Positions 13,929 through 21,536 of a stretch of DNA of 21,536 nucleotides are shown piece after piece; positions within the stretch are counted from its first letter, which is position 1, and each line of letters starts with the position of its first letter. The translations under genes were made by a program, and so were the position numbers. The DNA is from Planctomycetota bacterium (lineage in GTDB: Bacteria > Planctomycetota > Phycisphaerae > Sedimentisphaerales > SM23-30). The notes under the pieces were generated by a model. The model saw only the letters and a list, made by a program, of their open reading frames with translations. It had not been told where the DNA came from and made no database searches. Location: contig JAKJEP010000013.1 of assembly GCA_022705365.1 (NCBI GenBank), forward strand, positions 275 through 21,810, written 5' to 3'.

Positions 13929-15083
13929 TTATGTATCGGACTTACGAGTTATATGGATATCTGCTTCAGCCGCCCAGCGGTTGATATCTTGCCTGTTGAT
14001 TGCTGCCGCCATTAAATCGGGGAATAACTGCGGCGTACAGGCAAAAGAAGGAATACTCATGGCACTCAGTTTTGCTGCGATATTATGATCAAAACAAGGA
14101 GCTCCCTCATCACTCAAAGCCAGCAGGGTGATAAACTGAACACCCGAGGTAACTAACGTCGCCGCCCTTTTAAGAAATTCATTCTCCATCCTGCCCTCAT
14201 AAAGATCGCTGATGAGGATAAAAATGGTATCGGTTGGATTCGTAATCAGACTCTGACAGTAGCCGACGGCCCTGTTGATATCTGTACCCCCTCCCAAACG
14301 GGTCGAAAAAAGCAGTTCCACCGGATCATCCAGAGCCTCGGATAAGTCAACCACAGCCGTGTCAAAGACAACCAATTTTGTCCGGACAGACGGGATGGAA
14401 GCCATCACGGCCCCAAATATTCCGGAATACACAATGGAAGTCGCCATGGAACCGCTCTGGTCGATACATAACACAATCTGGCGCAGGGCCGACCTTTTAC
14501 GACCATAACCGATTCGATTTACAGGAATTACCGTTTTGTAATCGGGCTGATAATGCTTGAGATTCATTCGGATGGTACGGCCCCAGTCGATTTCTTTGTG
14601 CCGGGGTCTGCGATTCACCGTAGCACGATGCAATGCCCCCATAATAGCTTGTCGCATGGGATTGGATAGTTTTTGCTGTAGTTCCTCAACGACTTTTCGG
14701 ACCACCAGTCGGGCGGTTTCTTTTGTTTTTGCCGGAATTATACCACGCAGGGCCAGTAAATTGGCAACCAGATGTACATCCGGCTCAATCGCTTCCAGCA
14801 TTTCCGGTTCCGTTAACATCCGTGCCATATCCAGCCGTTCAAAGGCATCGCGCTGCAGCACCTGAACAACAGATTTGGGGAAATAGTTACGAATATCTCC
14901 TAACCACCGGGGAATTGAAGGGCAGGAACTGCCCAGTCCACCTCGCCGGTCGGAATCATATAAAGCTTCCAGGGCATTATCAATGCGGATATCATCGGCT
15001 GTCAATTCACAGCCAATGCCGTCGGCCTGGTTTCCGCCCAGAATCATTCGCCAGCGACGGAGTCTTTGCTCTGCATCAATCAC
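13929..15083 (-). CDS. VWA (MIDAS) domain protein
   Basis: A 384-residue cytosolic protein, last gene of the five-gene operon. The N-terminal half (about 1-195) is helical with no named fold visible. The C-terminal half is a von Willebrand factor A domain: QIVLCIDQSGSMATS holds the MIDAS DxSxS (D208, S210, S212), GGGTDIN supplies the Thr (T267) and FILISDLYEG the Asp (D293). All metal-binding residues are present, so it should bind Mg2+ and a protein ligand. VWA proteins next to MoxR ATPases act as adaptors in chaperone-like complexes. The start is GTG at 15083, overlapping the DUF5682 stop by GTGA, which points to translational coupling and a fixed ratio. No signal peptide or membrane helix is visible. 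Confidence 0.9.
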   Translation of the reverse strand: MIDAEQRLRRWRMILGGNQADGIGCELTADDIRIDNALEALYDSDRRGGLGSSCPSIPRWLGDIRNYFPKSVVQVLQRDAFERLDMARMLTEPEMLEAIEPDVHLVANLLALRGIIPAKTKETARLVVRKVVEELQQKLSNPMRQAIMGALHRATVNRRPRHKEIDWGRTIRMNLKHYQPDYKTVIPVNRIGYGRKRSALRQIVLCIDQSGSMATSIVYSGIFGAVMASIPSVRTKLVVFDTAVVDLSEALDDPVELLFSTRLGGGTDINRAVGYCQSLITNPTDTIFILISDLYEGRMENEFLKRAATLVTSGVQFITLLALSDEGAPCFDHNIAAKLSAMSIPSFACTPQLFPDLMAAAINRQDINRWAAEADIHITRKSDT

Positions 15084-17326
15084 GTTTCAATCTCCACGTC
15101 AAGAATTTGACTCAATAAAGGTAAGATTCTCCCGGCACGTTCGTAATCTAACCTCTCAGAATCGAATAAAACCGCTTTTGCGGCACCAGAATCATTCCTT
15201 TTAACCTGCTGGCCGATATAACGTCGTTCCGATACGGCAAACGTGGAAAAAGTCCGTCGCAATAGAGGCAAGACTTCTGAAAAATGATCGTCTCTGAGTC
15301 CCGTAATCCAGTCATCCAGCACTTGCCAAAGCCGTTGATCGTGGATCAGTATGAGTCCGCTGCCTCGGAGAAATCCTTCCAGCCAGGCCGCCACTTGAGA
15401 GGAATCGTTTGCCAGGGAGAGAGCGAGACTCATCCGGCGTGCGGCTTCCTCCAACGGGAAATGCCCCATTTCCTGTAATAGTCGACAACTGCGACCATTG
15501 ATCAGGTTGTGGCCATTTTTCAGATCGGCCAGCTGATTCAAAACCGAAGCCCATCCTTGCATTTGTTCTTCCGACTGCAAAAGAGTGATGGCGGAATGAG
15601 TTCCGTTGATTAACTCAAACATTTGCTCCGCCGCTTCGTCATTGATTGAAACACAGGCTCCGGGCAGGTTAATCATGATGCGAGCGGCCAGACCATCGAT
15701 CACCCCTTTCAGCATACTCTTGTCGGTTTGTCGGACATTGCCATAGCGCATGACTCGGGCCAGTGGAATCATAGCCTGCATCATCTGCTGCACATCCCCG
15801 CTTTTTGCGGTTCGTTCCTGGATGGAAGATATCAGGGATTCTACTGCTTCCGGCAGGTCTGCCAGCAAGGCATTATCCAGCAGTGTTGCGATTTCCTTGA
15901 GATTGTCCGTATGATCCGCCGTATGGATACACCTGGCCGAAGCGGCATTTTCAACGGTATTCCCCCAGCGAGCGGCCTGGATTAGATCCATGACAAATTC
16001 CGGTTTCCATTGCAACTGCCAGTATTCATGAAAAGTCCCCGCGGATCGTCCTTTTTGCGTCAATTGCTCCCCCCAGGGGATTTCCAATAACCGCAGACGA
16101 TGCAGCAGATGACTCCGCGACAAATCGGTGGGCTTGCGCAGATCAAAATCATACTCCCTGGTATCTTCTTTCGCAGGTAAACGAAGAGTTTTTTGCCATT
16201 TCATCAAATCCTGTTGGAGGGGTACCACGGGGGCATCCTGCGGAATGACGCCCATGCGATCTCCGACGACCAGTTTCTTTCGAATGAGCCGCATGGAGGC
16301 CTCTTCGCCAAAGCACATAACGGCCAAGGCTGCTTCATCCATTTCTTCCAGTCCCGGCAAAGGATGACCTCTCAGAGACGCCAAGGCCTCCGACAATCGC
16401 ACAGCCTCAATCACATGGGCAGAGGATACATCCAGTTGTTCCTGCCGCATCAATCGAGCCGCTCGAGTCAACCAGTAGGTAACCAAATTCTTTTTCTGAT
16501 CCCACAATATGTGATACCATTCCGGGGAATACACACCTGCACCGTAGCCTGTCCAGAAAGATATTCTGCTATAAGACCAGGGCGCCCAGGCTGATTTGGT
16601 TTTGATGGCCGGAAGTCCCTTGAGTAATTCATTATCACTCTTAACCGTCGGCACATTGACAAACGCAGGGCCATGCCAGGCCCCACAGACAACGGCGATT
16701 TTTTTGTAATCTTCTTTTTGCGTTTCGCGCAGTGTCTTTCGCATATAGGCTTCACGTCGTTTTTCATGCAGATTTTCATTCTGCTCGTTGGCTAATTCCT
16801 TGCGGAGCGCGGTCATTCCCTCTAAAATGGCGGCAAATATCTCCGTATCATTCTCTTGTCGGGTTTCGACCATATGTTCCCACCATCGTTCTCCATCCGT
16901 ATATCCTGCGGCTCGAGCCAAATGACCAATCGGGTCGTGATGTATATCCTCCTGTTTTTCCTGGTACTGCCCCTTTTCTTTTTCATTTTCGTGAAGTTCT
17001 TCAGCCAGGATATGGGTATGCGGTAAATCCATGAATCGTACCGGAATATTTTGTCGTAATCCATGCTGAATAGCCTGCCATTCCGGTGAATAAACGGCAA
17101 AAGGATAAAAGGAAGCTTTGTGAGGATCGTCCGGGGCATAGATTAACAGGGCCACGGGCGGTTTCATTTCCGGATTTCCTGCCATTTCGATAAGGTCCTG
17201 AGCATCCGGCGGCCCCTCCACAAGGATAACATCCGGCTGTAGCTGATCCAAGGCCCTGCAGAGGCTTCTTGCAGAACCCGGACCGTGGTGACGAATCCCG
17301 AATATGTGTACGTTACTGTCAACCAT
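15080..17326 (-). CDS. DUF5682 family protein
   Basis: A 748-residue protein of DUF5682, the largest in the operon. The N-terminal block is strongly typical: HIFGIRHHGPGSARSL (residues 7-22), ILVEGPPDAQDLI (34-46) and PVALLIYAPDD. A further conserved CGAWHGPAF lies at 214-222. The histidine and glutamate motifs recall the TraB/ChaN/EreA-like fold ('GxxHxxxxS' then 'ExP'), so this part may be enzymatic; that is my inference. Residues about 290 onward are helical and may be a scaffold. It starts with ATG six bases after the MoxR gene stop and its stop overlaps the VWA start. Biochemical activity is not established, to my knowledge. Length fits the family. No membrane segment. Confidence 0.9.
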   Translation of the reverse strand: MVDSNVHIFGIRHHGPGSARSLCRALDQLQPDVILVEGPPDAQDLIEMAGNPEMKPPVALLIYAPDDPHKASFYPFAVYSPEWQAIQHGLRQNIPVRFMDLPHTHILAEELHENEKEKGQYQEKQEDIHHDPIGHLARAAGYTDGERWWEHMVETRQENDTEIFAAILEGMTALRKELANEQNENLHEKRREAYMRKTLRETQKEDYKKIAVVCGAWHGPAFVNVPTVKSDNELLKGLPAIKTKSAWAPWSYSRISFWTGYGAGVYSPEWYHILWDQKKNLVTYWLTRAARLMRQEQLDVSSAHVIEAVRLSEALASLRGHPLPGLEEMDEAALAVMCFGEEASMRLIRKKLVVGDRMGVIPQDAPVVPLQQDLMKWQKTLRLPAKEDTREYDFDLRKPTDLSRSHLLHRLRLLEIPWGEQLTQKGRSAGTFHEYWQLQWKPEFVMDLIQAARWGNTVENAASARCIHTADHTDNLKEIATLLDNALLADLPEAVESLISSIQERTAKSGDVQQMMQAMIPLARVMRYGNVRQTDKSMLKGVIDGLAARIMINLPGACVSINDEAAEQMFELINGTHSAITLLQSEEQMQGWASVLNQLADLKNGHNLINGRSCRLLQEMGHFPLEEAARRMSLALSLANDSSQVAAWLEGFLRGSGLILIHDQRLWQVLDDWITGLRDDHFSEVLPLLRRTFSTFAVSERRYIGQQVKRNDSGAAKAVLFDSERLDYERAGRILPLLSQILDVEIET

Positions 17327-17332
17327 AGCTGT

Positions 17333-18427
17333 TTAAAGTAAATCTCTGCAGGAGCGGTATAGATCTTTCCAGCCATTACGTTCTTTGACGACCGTTTCTA
17401 AATACTCCTGCCAGACAACTGCATCCTGAACCGGATCTTTGACAACTGCTCCGGTAATTCCGGATGCCACATCATTAGCCCGAAGGGTGCCGTCGCCAAA
17501 ATGGCAGGCTAAGGACAGGCCGCTGGTAACGACACTGATGGCTTCCGCTGTGGACAGGGTGCTGCTGGGTGATTTTAATTTTGTTTTACCATCGACTGTC
17601 TTGCCCTCCCGCAGTTCACGGAAAATCATGACGATACGCCGAATTTCTTCGATAGCCGGTTTTTCCTGAGGAAGTTCCAGGGCCCGCCCAATCGAAACCA
17701 CACGTTTTTGAACAATTTCCACTTCCTCCTCGGCGGTTGCCGGAACCGGCAGGATAACTGTATTAAAACGGCGTTTTAAGGCACTGGATAACTCATTTAC
17801 ACCCCGGTCACGATTATTGGCCGTAGCAATGATGTTAAATCCTTTGGCCGCCTGGATTTCACTATTCAGTTCCGGGATGGGCAGGGTTTTTTCGGATAAA
17901 ATAGTTATCAGGGTATCCTGCACGTCGGAAGGTATACGCGTCAATTCCTCCACCCGGGCTATTTTCCCTCCCTGCATGGCATTCATTACCGGACTGGGAA
18001 CAATCGCTTCATGCGAGGGACCCTTGGCTAATAATAGGGCATAATTCCAACCATAGCGAATGGCTTCCTCCGGTGTTCCGGCGGTCCCCTGGATTAACAG
18101 GGTAGAATTGCCGCTGACGGCCGCAGCCAGGTGTTCACTCACCCAGGTTTTGGCAGTGCCCGGCACCCCTAGAAGTAATAAGGCCCGATCCGTTGCCAGG
18201 GTGGCAATGGCAATTTCAATCAACCGCCGATTCCCAATGTATTTAGCGGATATTTCAAATCCATTATCCAGTCGTCCTCCCAGAAGATAGGTAGCAACTG
18301 CCCAAGGGGATAAATTCCAGTTTGGTGGGCGCTGGGCCGTATCCACTTTCTGTAAGTTTTCAAGTTCTTCGGCATACTGTTGTTCGGCATGTTGCCGTAA
18401 AATAACCTTTTGTGTTTTAAGCTCCAC
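17333..18427 (-). CDS. MoxR-like AAA+ ATPase
   Basis: A 364-residue ATPase, third gene of the operon. Walker A is GVPGTAKT (87-94). The Walker B region is KIARVEELTRIPSDVQ, where the usual 'DE' reads EE (E160, E161). Sensor 1 is IIATANNRDRG (199-209), with arginine-finger candidates in LKRRFN (R219/R220). A lid domain follows (VEIVQKRVVSIGR onward). MoxR ATPases work as hexamers that remodel or metallate partner proteins with a VWA protein as adaptor, and this operon supplies one two genes downstream. The start is GTG at 18427, inside the DUF5691 gene (11-base overlap), with AAAGGAG seven bases before it. A Glu for the Walker B Asp could slow hydrolysis or be normal for this subfamily. Confidence 0.92.
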   Translation of the reverse strand: MELKTQKVILRQHAEQQYAEELENLQKVDTAQRPPNWNLSPWAVATYLLGGRLDNGFEISAKYIGNRRLIEIAIATLATDRALLLLGVPGTAKTWVSEHLAAAVSGNSTLLIQGTAGTPEEAIRYGWNYALLLAKGPSHEAIVPSPVMNAMQGGKIARVEELTRIPSDVQDTLITILSEKTLPIPELNSEIQAAKGFNIIATANNRDRGVNELSSALKRRFNTVILPVPATAEEEVEIVQKRVVSIGRALELPQEKPAIEEIRRIVMIFRELREGKTVDGKTKLKSPSSTLSTAEAISVVTSGLSLACHFGDGTLRANDVASGITGAVVKDPVQDAVVWQEYLETVVKERNGWKDLYRSCRDLL

Positions 18428-19970
18428 GGCATAACTCCTTTATCATGGTTTGGCGAAACTGTAATATTGTGGTTAACTGATCAACCATTTTTTCATCCCC
18501 TGCGGTAAATCGGTTTGAGTGGGTCGGCCATCCCGCGCTGACCTGCTCAGCGATACGGGGAGACAAACGCAAAGAAAATGTTTCGATCATAGGACGACGT
18601 AATTGATAATTCCCCAGATTCTTTATATAATGCTGTCGGAGAAACTGGAAGGCAAATTGGGAAAAATCCTCACTCCATGCATGGTCACACGACAAAAGAA
18701 ATTCATTTAAAACCTCCCCCTGTTTGGAGGCTGAATTTTTTTCTGCAAACGCAACAATGATTGCCTCTCGTTTTTCCGGAGTCAGACAATTTATCAAGCC
18801 TGGTAGATCTACAGAAATAGTTCCTGCCGACGGTGCTTTTGCGATAAACACCGGATAATTTCGAAGAATGAAGGAAGCCCATTCTGGATTTTGCTGCCGA
18901 ATCGTTGCGGCTGAAAGTCCCAGGGAAAATGATTCAGAAAAATCACAAGACAATACTGTATGGAGTAACGCTTCGATATCTCTATCCATTTGATGCCATA
19001 CCTGCAAGGGAACAGCAGCAATGATATTGGCAAAAGCGACGGCCTTTTGGCCTAATTTCCCGGCTTTTTGGGGATCTGCACCGTCCCGCAGTAATGATTG
19101 GTCGGAAATATCCGGAAGCACTACTTCGATGGTTGGTTTTTTTGACAGAAGCAGGCCCTTTTTACCCGAATGATAAGTGACCAGATGAAGAAGGCGTTCT
19201 GTCATGCGCTTGCATAGTCCTGAAGCGGGAAGGCAACTCAACAAGATGGCAGCCATGTGTCGGACCGGCTTGCGCGAATCATCAAGGCACTTCTCGAGGA
19301 ATGGTTCATCCTCAATATTCAGCCCTATCCGGAATTTTTCAATAAACAAAGCTCTGTTTTCCGGAGTTTCCTGTTCCCAGCTCGCTTCGGTTAACTGCCT
19401 GGCTTTTTGGGGATCTTCAGCTCTTAATTGGGAGAGGTACTTTAATCGTTCCGGATGGGTACCCGTATGCCAGGTCTCTTCGTCCAGGTTTTTTGTATAA
19501 ATGATATCCTTCCAGGAAGGATTTTGACTGGCCAACCACACGCCTTTTTTCCCGATCACTTCCTGGATAAAACGACAGTCCTGGTGGGGATGTTGGCAGG
19601 CATAATCCATTAAATCCGGCAAACACTCGGGCGGTGCCTTCAGTTGTTTCTGGTTGGCGACATGACACCATTCGGGTAATAAGGCTTGATATTCTCCTTC
19701 CAGAATATCCCTGAGCTGCAAGGCTGCTTTGGCATTGCATGTCCGTTCCTCCTCATCAAAAGCGGTATACGGTAGGTTGCCATTCGCAGCGCAGGTTTTG
19801 CCCAGTTGAGTATAAAGGGACAAAACCGATATTTCATGCAAGAAGTTTTGCAGTGGTTCACCAGTCGAATCGGGATCCTGATTCGCTAACCCGGTCCGGT
19901 CTAATCCCAAAACCGCTGAACTTGTCAGGTTTTGCCATCTTTTAACGGGTTGTTGATCAAGTTTTATCAT
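18417..19970 (-). CDS. DUF5691 family protein
   Basis: A 517-residue protein placed in DUF5691 by its layout and position. N-terminal 'WQNLTSSAVLGLDRTGL' is followed by helical sequence. Then come LLPEWCHVANQKQLKAPPECL, YACQHPHQDCRFIQEVIG and the family signature KGVWLASQNPSWKDI. The C-terminal two thirds appear to be helical repeats (for example RKPVRHMAAILLSCLP), suggesting a scaffold or substrate-binding surface; no catalytic motif is seen. The ATG at 19970 directly follows the SWIM gene's TAG (TAGATG) with a G-rich binding site inside the upstream gene, so translation is coupled. Its 3' end overlaps the MoxR gene by 11 bases. Function unknown; the constant partnership implies a subunit role. 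Confidence 0.85.
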   Translation of the reverse strand: MIKLDQQPVKRWQNLTSSAVLGLDRTGLANQDPDSTGEPLQNFLHEISVLSLYTQLGKTCAANGNLPYTAFDEEERTCNAKAALQLRDILEGEYQALLPEWCHVANQKQLKAPPECLPDLMDYACQHPHQDCRFIQEVIGKKGVWLASQNPSWKDIIYTKNLDEETWHTGTHPERLKYLSQLRAEDPQKARQLTEASWEQETPENRALFIEKFRIGLNIEDEPFLEKCLDDSRKPVRHMAAILLSCLPASGLCKRMTERLLHLVTYHSGKKGLLLSKKPTIEVVLPDISDQSLLRDGADPQKAGKLGQKAVAFANIIAAVPLQVWHQMDRDIEALLHTVLSCDFSESFSLGLSAATIRQQNPEWASFILRNYPVFIAKAPSAGTISVDLPGLINCLTPEKREAIIVAFAEKNSASKQGEVLNEFLLSCDHAWSEDFSQFAFQFLRQHYIKNLGNYQLRRPMIETFSLRLSPRIAEQVSAGWPTHSNRFTAGDEKMVDQLTTILQFRQTMIKELCRGA

Positions 19971-21344
19971 CTAACCCACCCATCGCAACCCGTGAACCGG
20001 GGATTCCATAACCCGATAAAAATTACCTTTCACATGGAGACACAGCGGCAGGAACGAGTACCCATCCCATTCGCCAAATAACATAGCCGGTCCTCCGCCA
20101 GAAACCGCCAGAAAATGCCATCCCAGCCGAAACTGTGGAGACAAGCTAACTTGGCTGTTATCTGAATCAATACCGTACCAACCAAGGATCGTACCATCGT
20201 TACCTTTTTCAGGAATAATCTGCAGCGGTCCCAGAAAAGATGGCATTACCTCCGTCCACGGCATTTTCTCCAAAGTATTTGCATACAAAGAGAAAAGATC
20301 ACGAATAGAGATTCTGATACAGAAATCCTCGATCGGCTTGACCTCATTCATCCATTCTTTGATCAAAGCTCTATGGGAATTCACTCCCGGATAAAATACC
20401 AGTCCGGCTTCAATAATAGTCCCGACAACTAATGTTTTATCCAGAACCGCATTGCCAACGGCAAAATCCAATAGTAAAGCGAATTGGGCACTCTTTTTAC
20501 CCCATAACCATGTTCTTTGTACCTGCAGGTGGTCCTGCTGTTCCGTTCGTTGGGCGAGTACATACCACTGATCTTGGACTGGAACCTGTTCTAATATCTG
20601 TTCTTTAGGAACCGTCCACCCAATCAAAGAACGTACCTCCTGTTGTAAATTTTCGTCCAGGCTATCCCTGCGTTTATAGGCCTCGATCAGCAGGTGTGTT
20701 GTACCGATCTGACGTAACAGTCGGTCCTGCCAGTTTTGTCCTGACAGGGCAATTTGCCCCATTTTTTTTATTCGATTGGACAAGCCGGACGCCTGTGCAT
20801 CCACCATTCGCGCAGCCATGTTGTTCCAGTACGACAAGGGCTGAGTTTGGGCCCAGGCAAGCCCCTGACGGAGCAAATCGGAAAGCCAGAGTGAAAGCTC
20901 CTCCAGACCGACCAGAATTTTTTCTTCCCGCTGGGCAATCCGCTTGGCCTGAGCTTCCGGATCGGGTGGTTTTGGAACGGTTTTCTGATCCTGCTCTTTT
21001 TTCTCAGCCTGGGAATCCCGATTTTCAATCCATTCCTTTACCCATTTCGGTGGACTACTGCCAGTAAATAAATTGGTTTTATCTGCAAAGAGCAGAAAGA
21101 GAGCCAGAGAGTGTTTACAGGGGAATTTCCGGCTGGGACAGGTGCACTTAAAGGCTGGACCGTGAAGATCAATTCGGATCTGATAAGGGTTTTTGCCACT
21201 CCCCTGGCTCTGCCCCCAGACCACTCGTTCCGTGCATCCCAAATCAGACCATTTGCTGGGATTGGCAAGTCCCTTAGCTGCTTGAATTGAGGCATCGTCT
21301 GGTGCTAACTCAAGTACCTTACTGGTCGTCCACAAATTACCCAA
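19971..21344 (-). CDS. SWIM zinc-finger protein, first gene of the operon
   Basis: A 457-residue protein with a SWIM zinc finger at residues 67-78: FKCTCPSRKFPCKHSLAL gives the CxCxnCxH ligands C67, C69, C76 and H78. It is preceded by the usual beta-hairpin (YQIRIDLHGPAF). SWIM fingers bind nucleic acid or protein. A charged, proline-rich linker (about 110-135) and a helical/beta C-terminal region follow, the latter unrecognised. The TTG start at 21344 is supported by a strong AAGGAGG six bases upstream; no better ATG exists. Only about 30 bases separate the start from the end of IS4 copy 2, so the native promoter region may have been replaced. As the first gene it probably sets specificity for the complex (inference). 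Confidence 0.9.
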   Translation of the reverse strand: MGNLWTTSKVLELAPDDASIQAAKGLANPSKWSDLGCTERVVWGQSQGSGKNPYQIRIDLHGPAFKCTCPSRKFPCKHSLALFLLFADKTNLFTGSSPPKWVKEWIENRDSQAEKKEQDQKTVPKPPDPEAQAKRIAQREEKILVGLEELSLWLSDLLRQGLAWAQTQPLSYWNNMAARMVDAQASGLSNRIKKMGQIALSGQNWQDRLLRQIGTTHLLIEAYKRRDSLDENLQQEVRSLIGWTVPKEQILEQVPVQDQWYVLAQRTEQQDHLQVQRTWLWGKKSAQFALLLDFAVGNAVLDKTLVVGTIIEAGLVFYPGVNSHRALIKEWMNEVKPIEDFCIRISIRDLFSLYANTLEKMPWTEVMPSFLGPLQIIPEKGNDGTILGWYGIDSDNSQVSLSPQFRLGWHFLAVSGGGPAMLFGEWDGYSFLPLCLHVKGNFYRVMESPVHGLRWVG

Positions 21345-21356
21345 AAATCCTCCTTT
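21342..21356 (-). promoter_or_regulatory. Strong ribosome binding site with TTG start for the SWIM gene
   Basis: AAGGAGG (21350-21356 on the minus strand) is a full Shine-Dalgarno match, with six bases to the TTG at 21344. It is the strongest site in the window and fixes the operon's first start. No convincing promoter hexamers lie in the 33 bases between it and the IS end; a hybrid promoter with a -35 (TTGGAC) inside the IS is conceivable but spacing is poor. Confidence 0.7.
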
Positions 21357-21419
21357 TATTTTAAAAACAAGGATTTCTCACTCTTGTCCAAAATAAGTTC
21401 ATAAAAAAGGAGTAAAAAA

Positions 21420-21481
21420 TATCTCCGGAATCGGGTATATTTTCATTTTTTGCCCAAAGAAACAAACCCTTACCGGAGATA
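21420..21481 (+). promoter_or_regulatory. Inverted repeat masking the transposase ribosome binding site (copy 2)
   Basis: TATCTCCGG (21420-21428) and CCGGAGATA (21473-21481) match perfectly. The second arm contains the GGAGA binding site six to seven bases before the ATG at 21487. It is the same hairpin as in copy 1 and was kept while the loop changed by one base, which agrees with a structural role. Confidence 0.5.
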
Positions 21482-21486
21482 GAGCC

Positions 21487-21536
21487 ATGATAAAGGTTGC
21501 CAGCGTGTTTGCACAAGTGATTTCTTTGATTGATCG
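21487..21536 (+). CDS. IS4-family transposase, 5' end only
   Basis: The first 16 codons (MIKVASVFAQVISLID) are identical to copy 1, then the window ends. The ATG is preceded by GGAGA. The one-base difference upstream shifts the frame of the longer TTG-started reading, which supports this ATG for both copies. Confidence 0.85.
   Translation, partial: MIKVASVFAQVISLID

Larger units (their letters stand above)
21378..21536 (+). mobile_element. IS4-family element, copy 2, 5' end only (runs off window)
   Basis: The left end and leader of the same element as at 10720-11535, in inverse orientation. Identity begins at TCACTCTTGTCC (21378) in both copies and is broken only by one inserted base in the leader. 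The flanking bases outside differ (GGATTTC here, AATTAAA at copy 1). The rest of the element lies beyond the window, so its completeness cannot be judged. Confidence 0.88.

Noticed and set aside
21345..21400. Clear sigma-70 promoter for the SWIM operon
   Set aside because: TTGGAC in the IS end has no -10 hexamer at 16-18 bases; A/T-rich words nearby are at wrong spacing.

Overview
The window looks like bacterial chromosome, most likely from a planctomycete (Phycisphaerae-like). The clues are a large AsmA/DUF748-type envelope protein, a lipoprotein whose C-terminal 'EGYDPLASLKERR' style tail recalls planctomycete proteins, class II NrdJ sequence and abundant insertion-sequence traffic. The taxon is an inference from protein style; no rRNA, tRNA or marker gene is present to fix it.

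Left part (1-9328). The 3' end of kbl (glycine C-acetyltransferase) is followed at once by a complete IS1380-family element. Next comes a more GC-rich two-gene unit: a putative lipoprotein and a very large single-pass membrane protein. The large gene is split into two overlapping frames by one base in a C6 tract (5194-5199). Removing one C restores an uninterrupted reading frame of about 1855 residues with six copies of a two-motif repeat.

Middle part (9329-13928). An AT-rich, geneless kilobase with inverted repeats leads into a patchwork of broken genes. A RuvB-like AAA+ gene loses its 3' half at a junction inside a truncated IS4-family element. A small HTH/AT-hook protein, a small two-helix membrane protein and the C-terminal third of a B12-dependent ribonucleotide reductase follow on the minus strand. 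The nrdJ piece abuts, head to head near 13180, the remains of an unrelated plus-strand gene and a small HTH-like gene.

Right part (13929-21344). A tight minus-strand operon of five genes reads, in transcription order: SWIM zinc-finger protein, DUF5691 protein, MoxR-like AAA+ ATPase, DUF5682 protein, VWA/MIDAS protein. All junctions are overlapping, abutting or within 6 bases, so the products probably act together, with the ATPase and VWA protein as a chaperone-like pair and the other three as specificity, adaptor or effector parts. A second copy of the same IS4-family element starts at 21378 in the opposite orientation to the first and runs off the window. The operon and the gene debris are thus bracketed by inverted IS copies about 9.8 kb apart, like cargo of a decayed composite transposon. 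This operon is the best candidate in the window for an incompletely described system.
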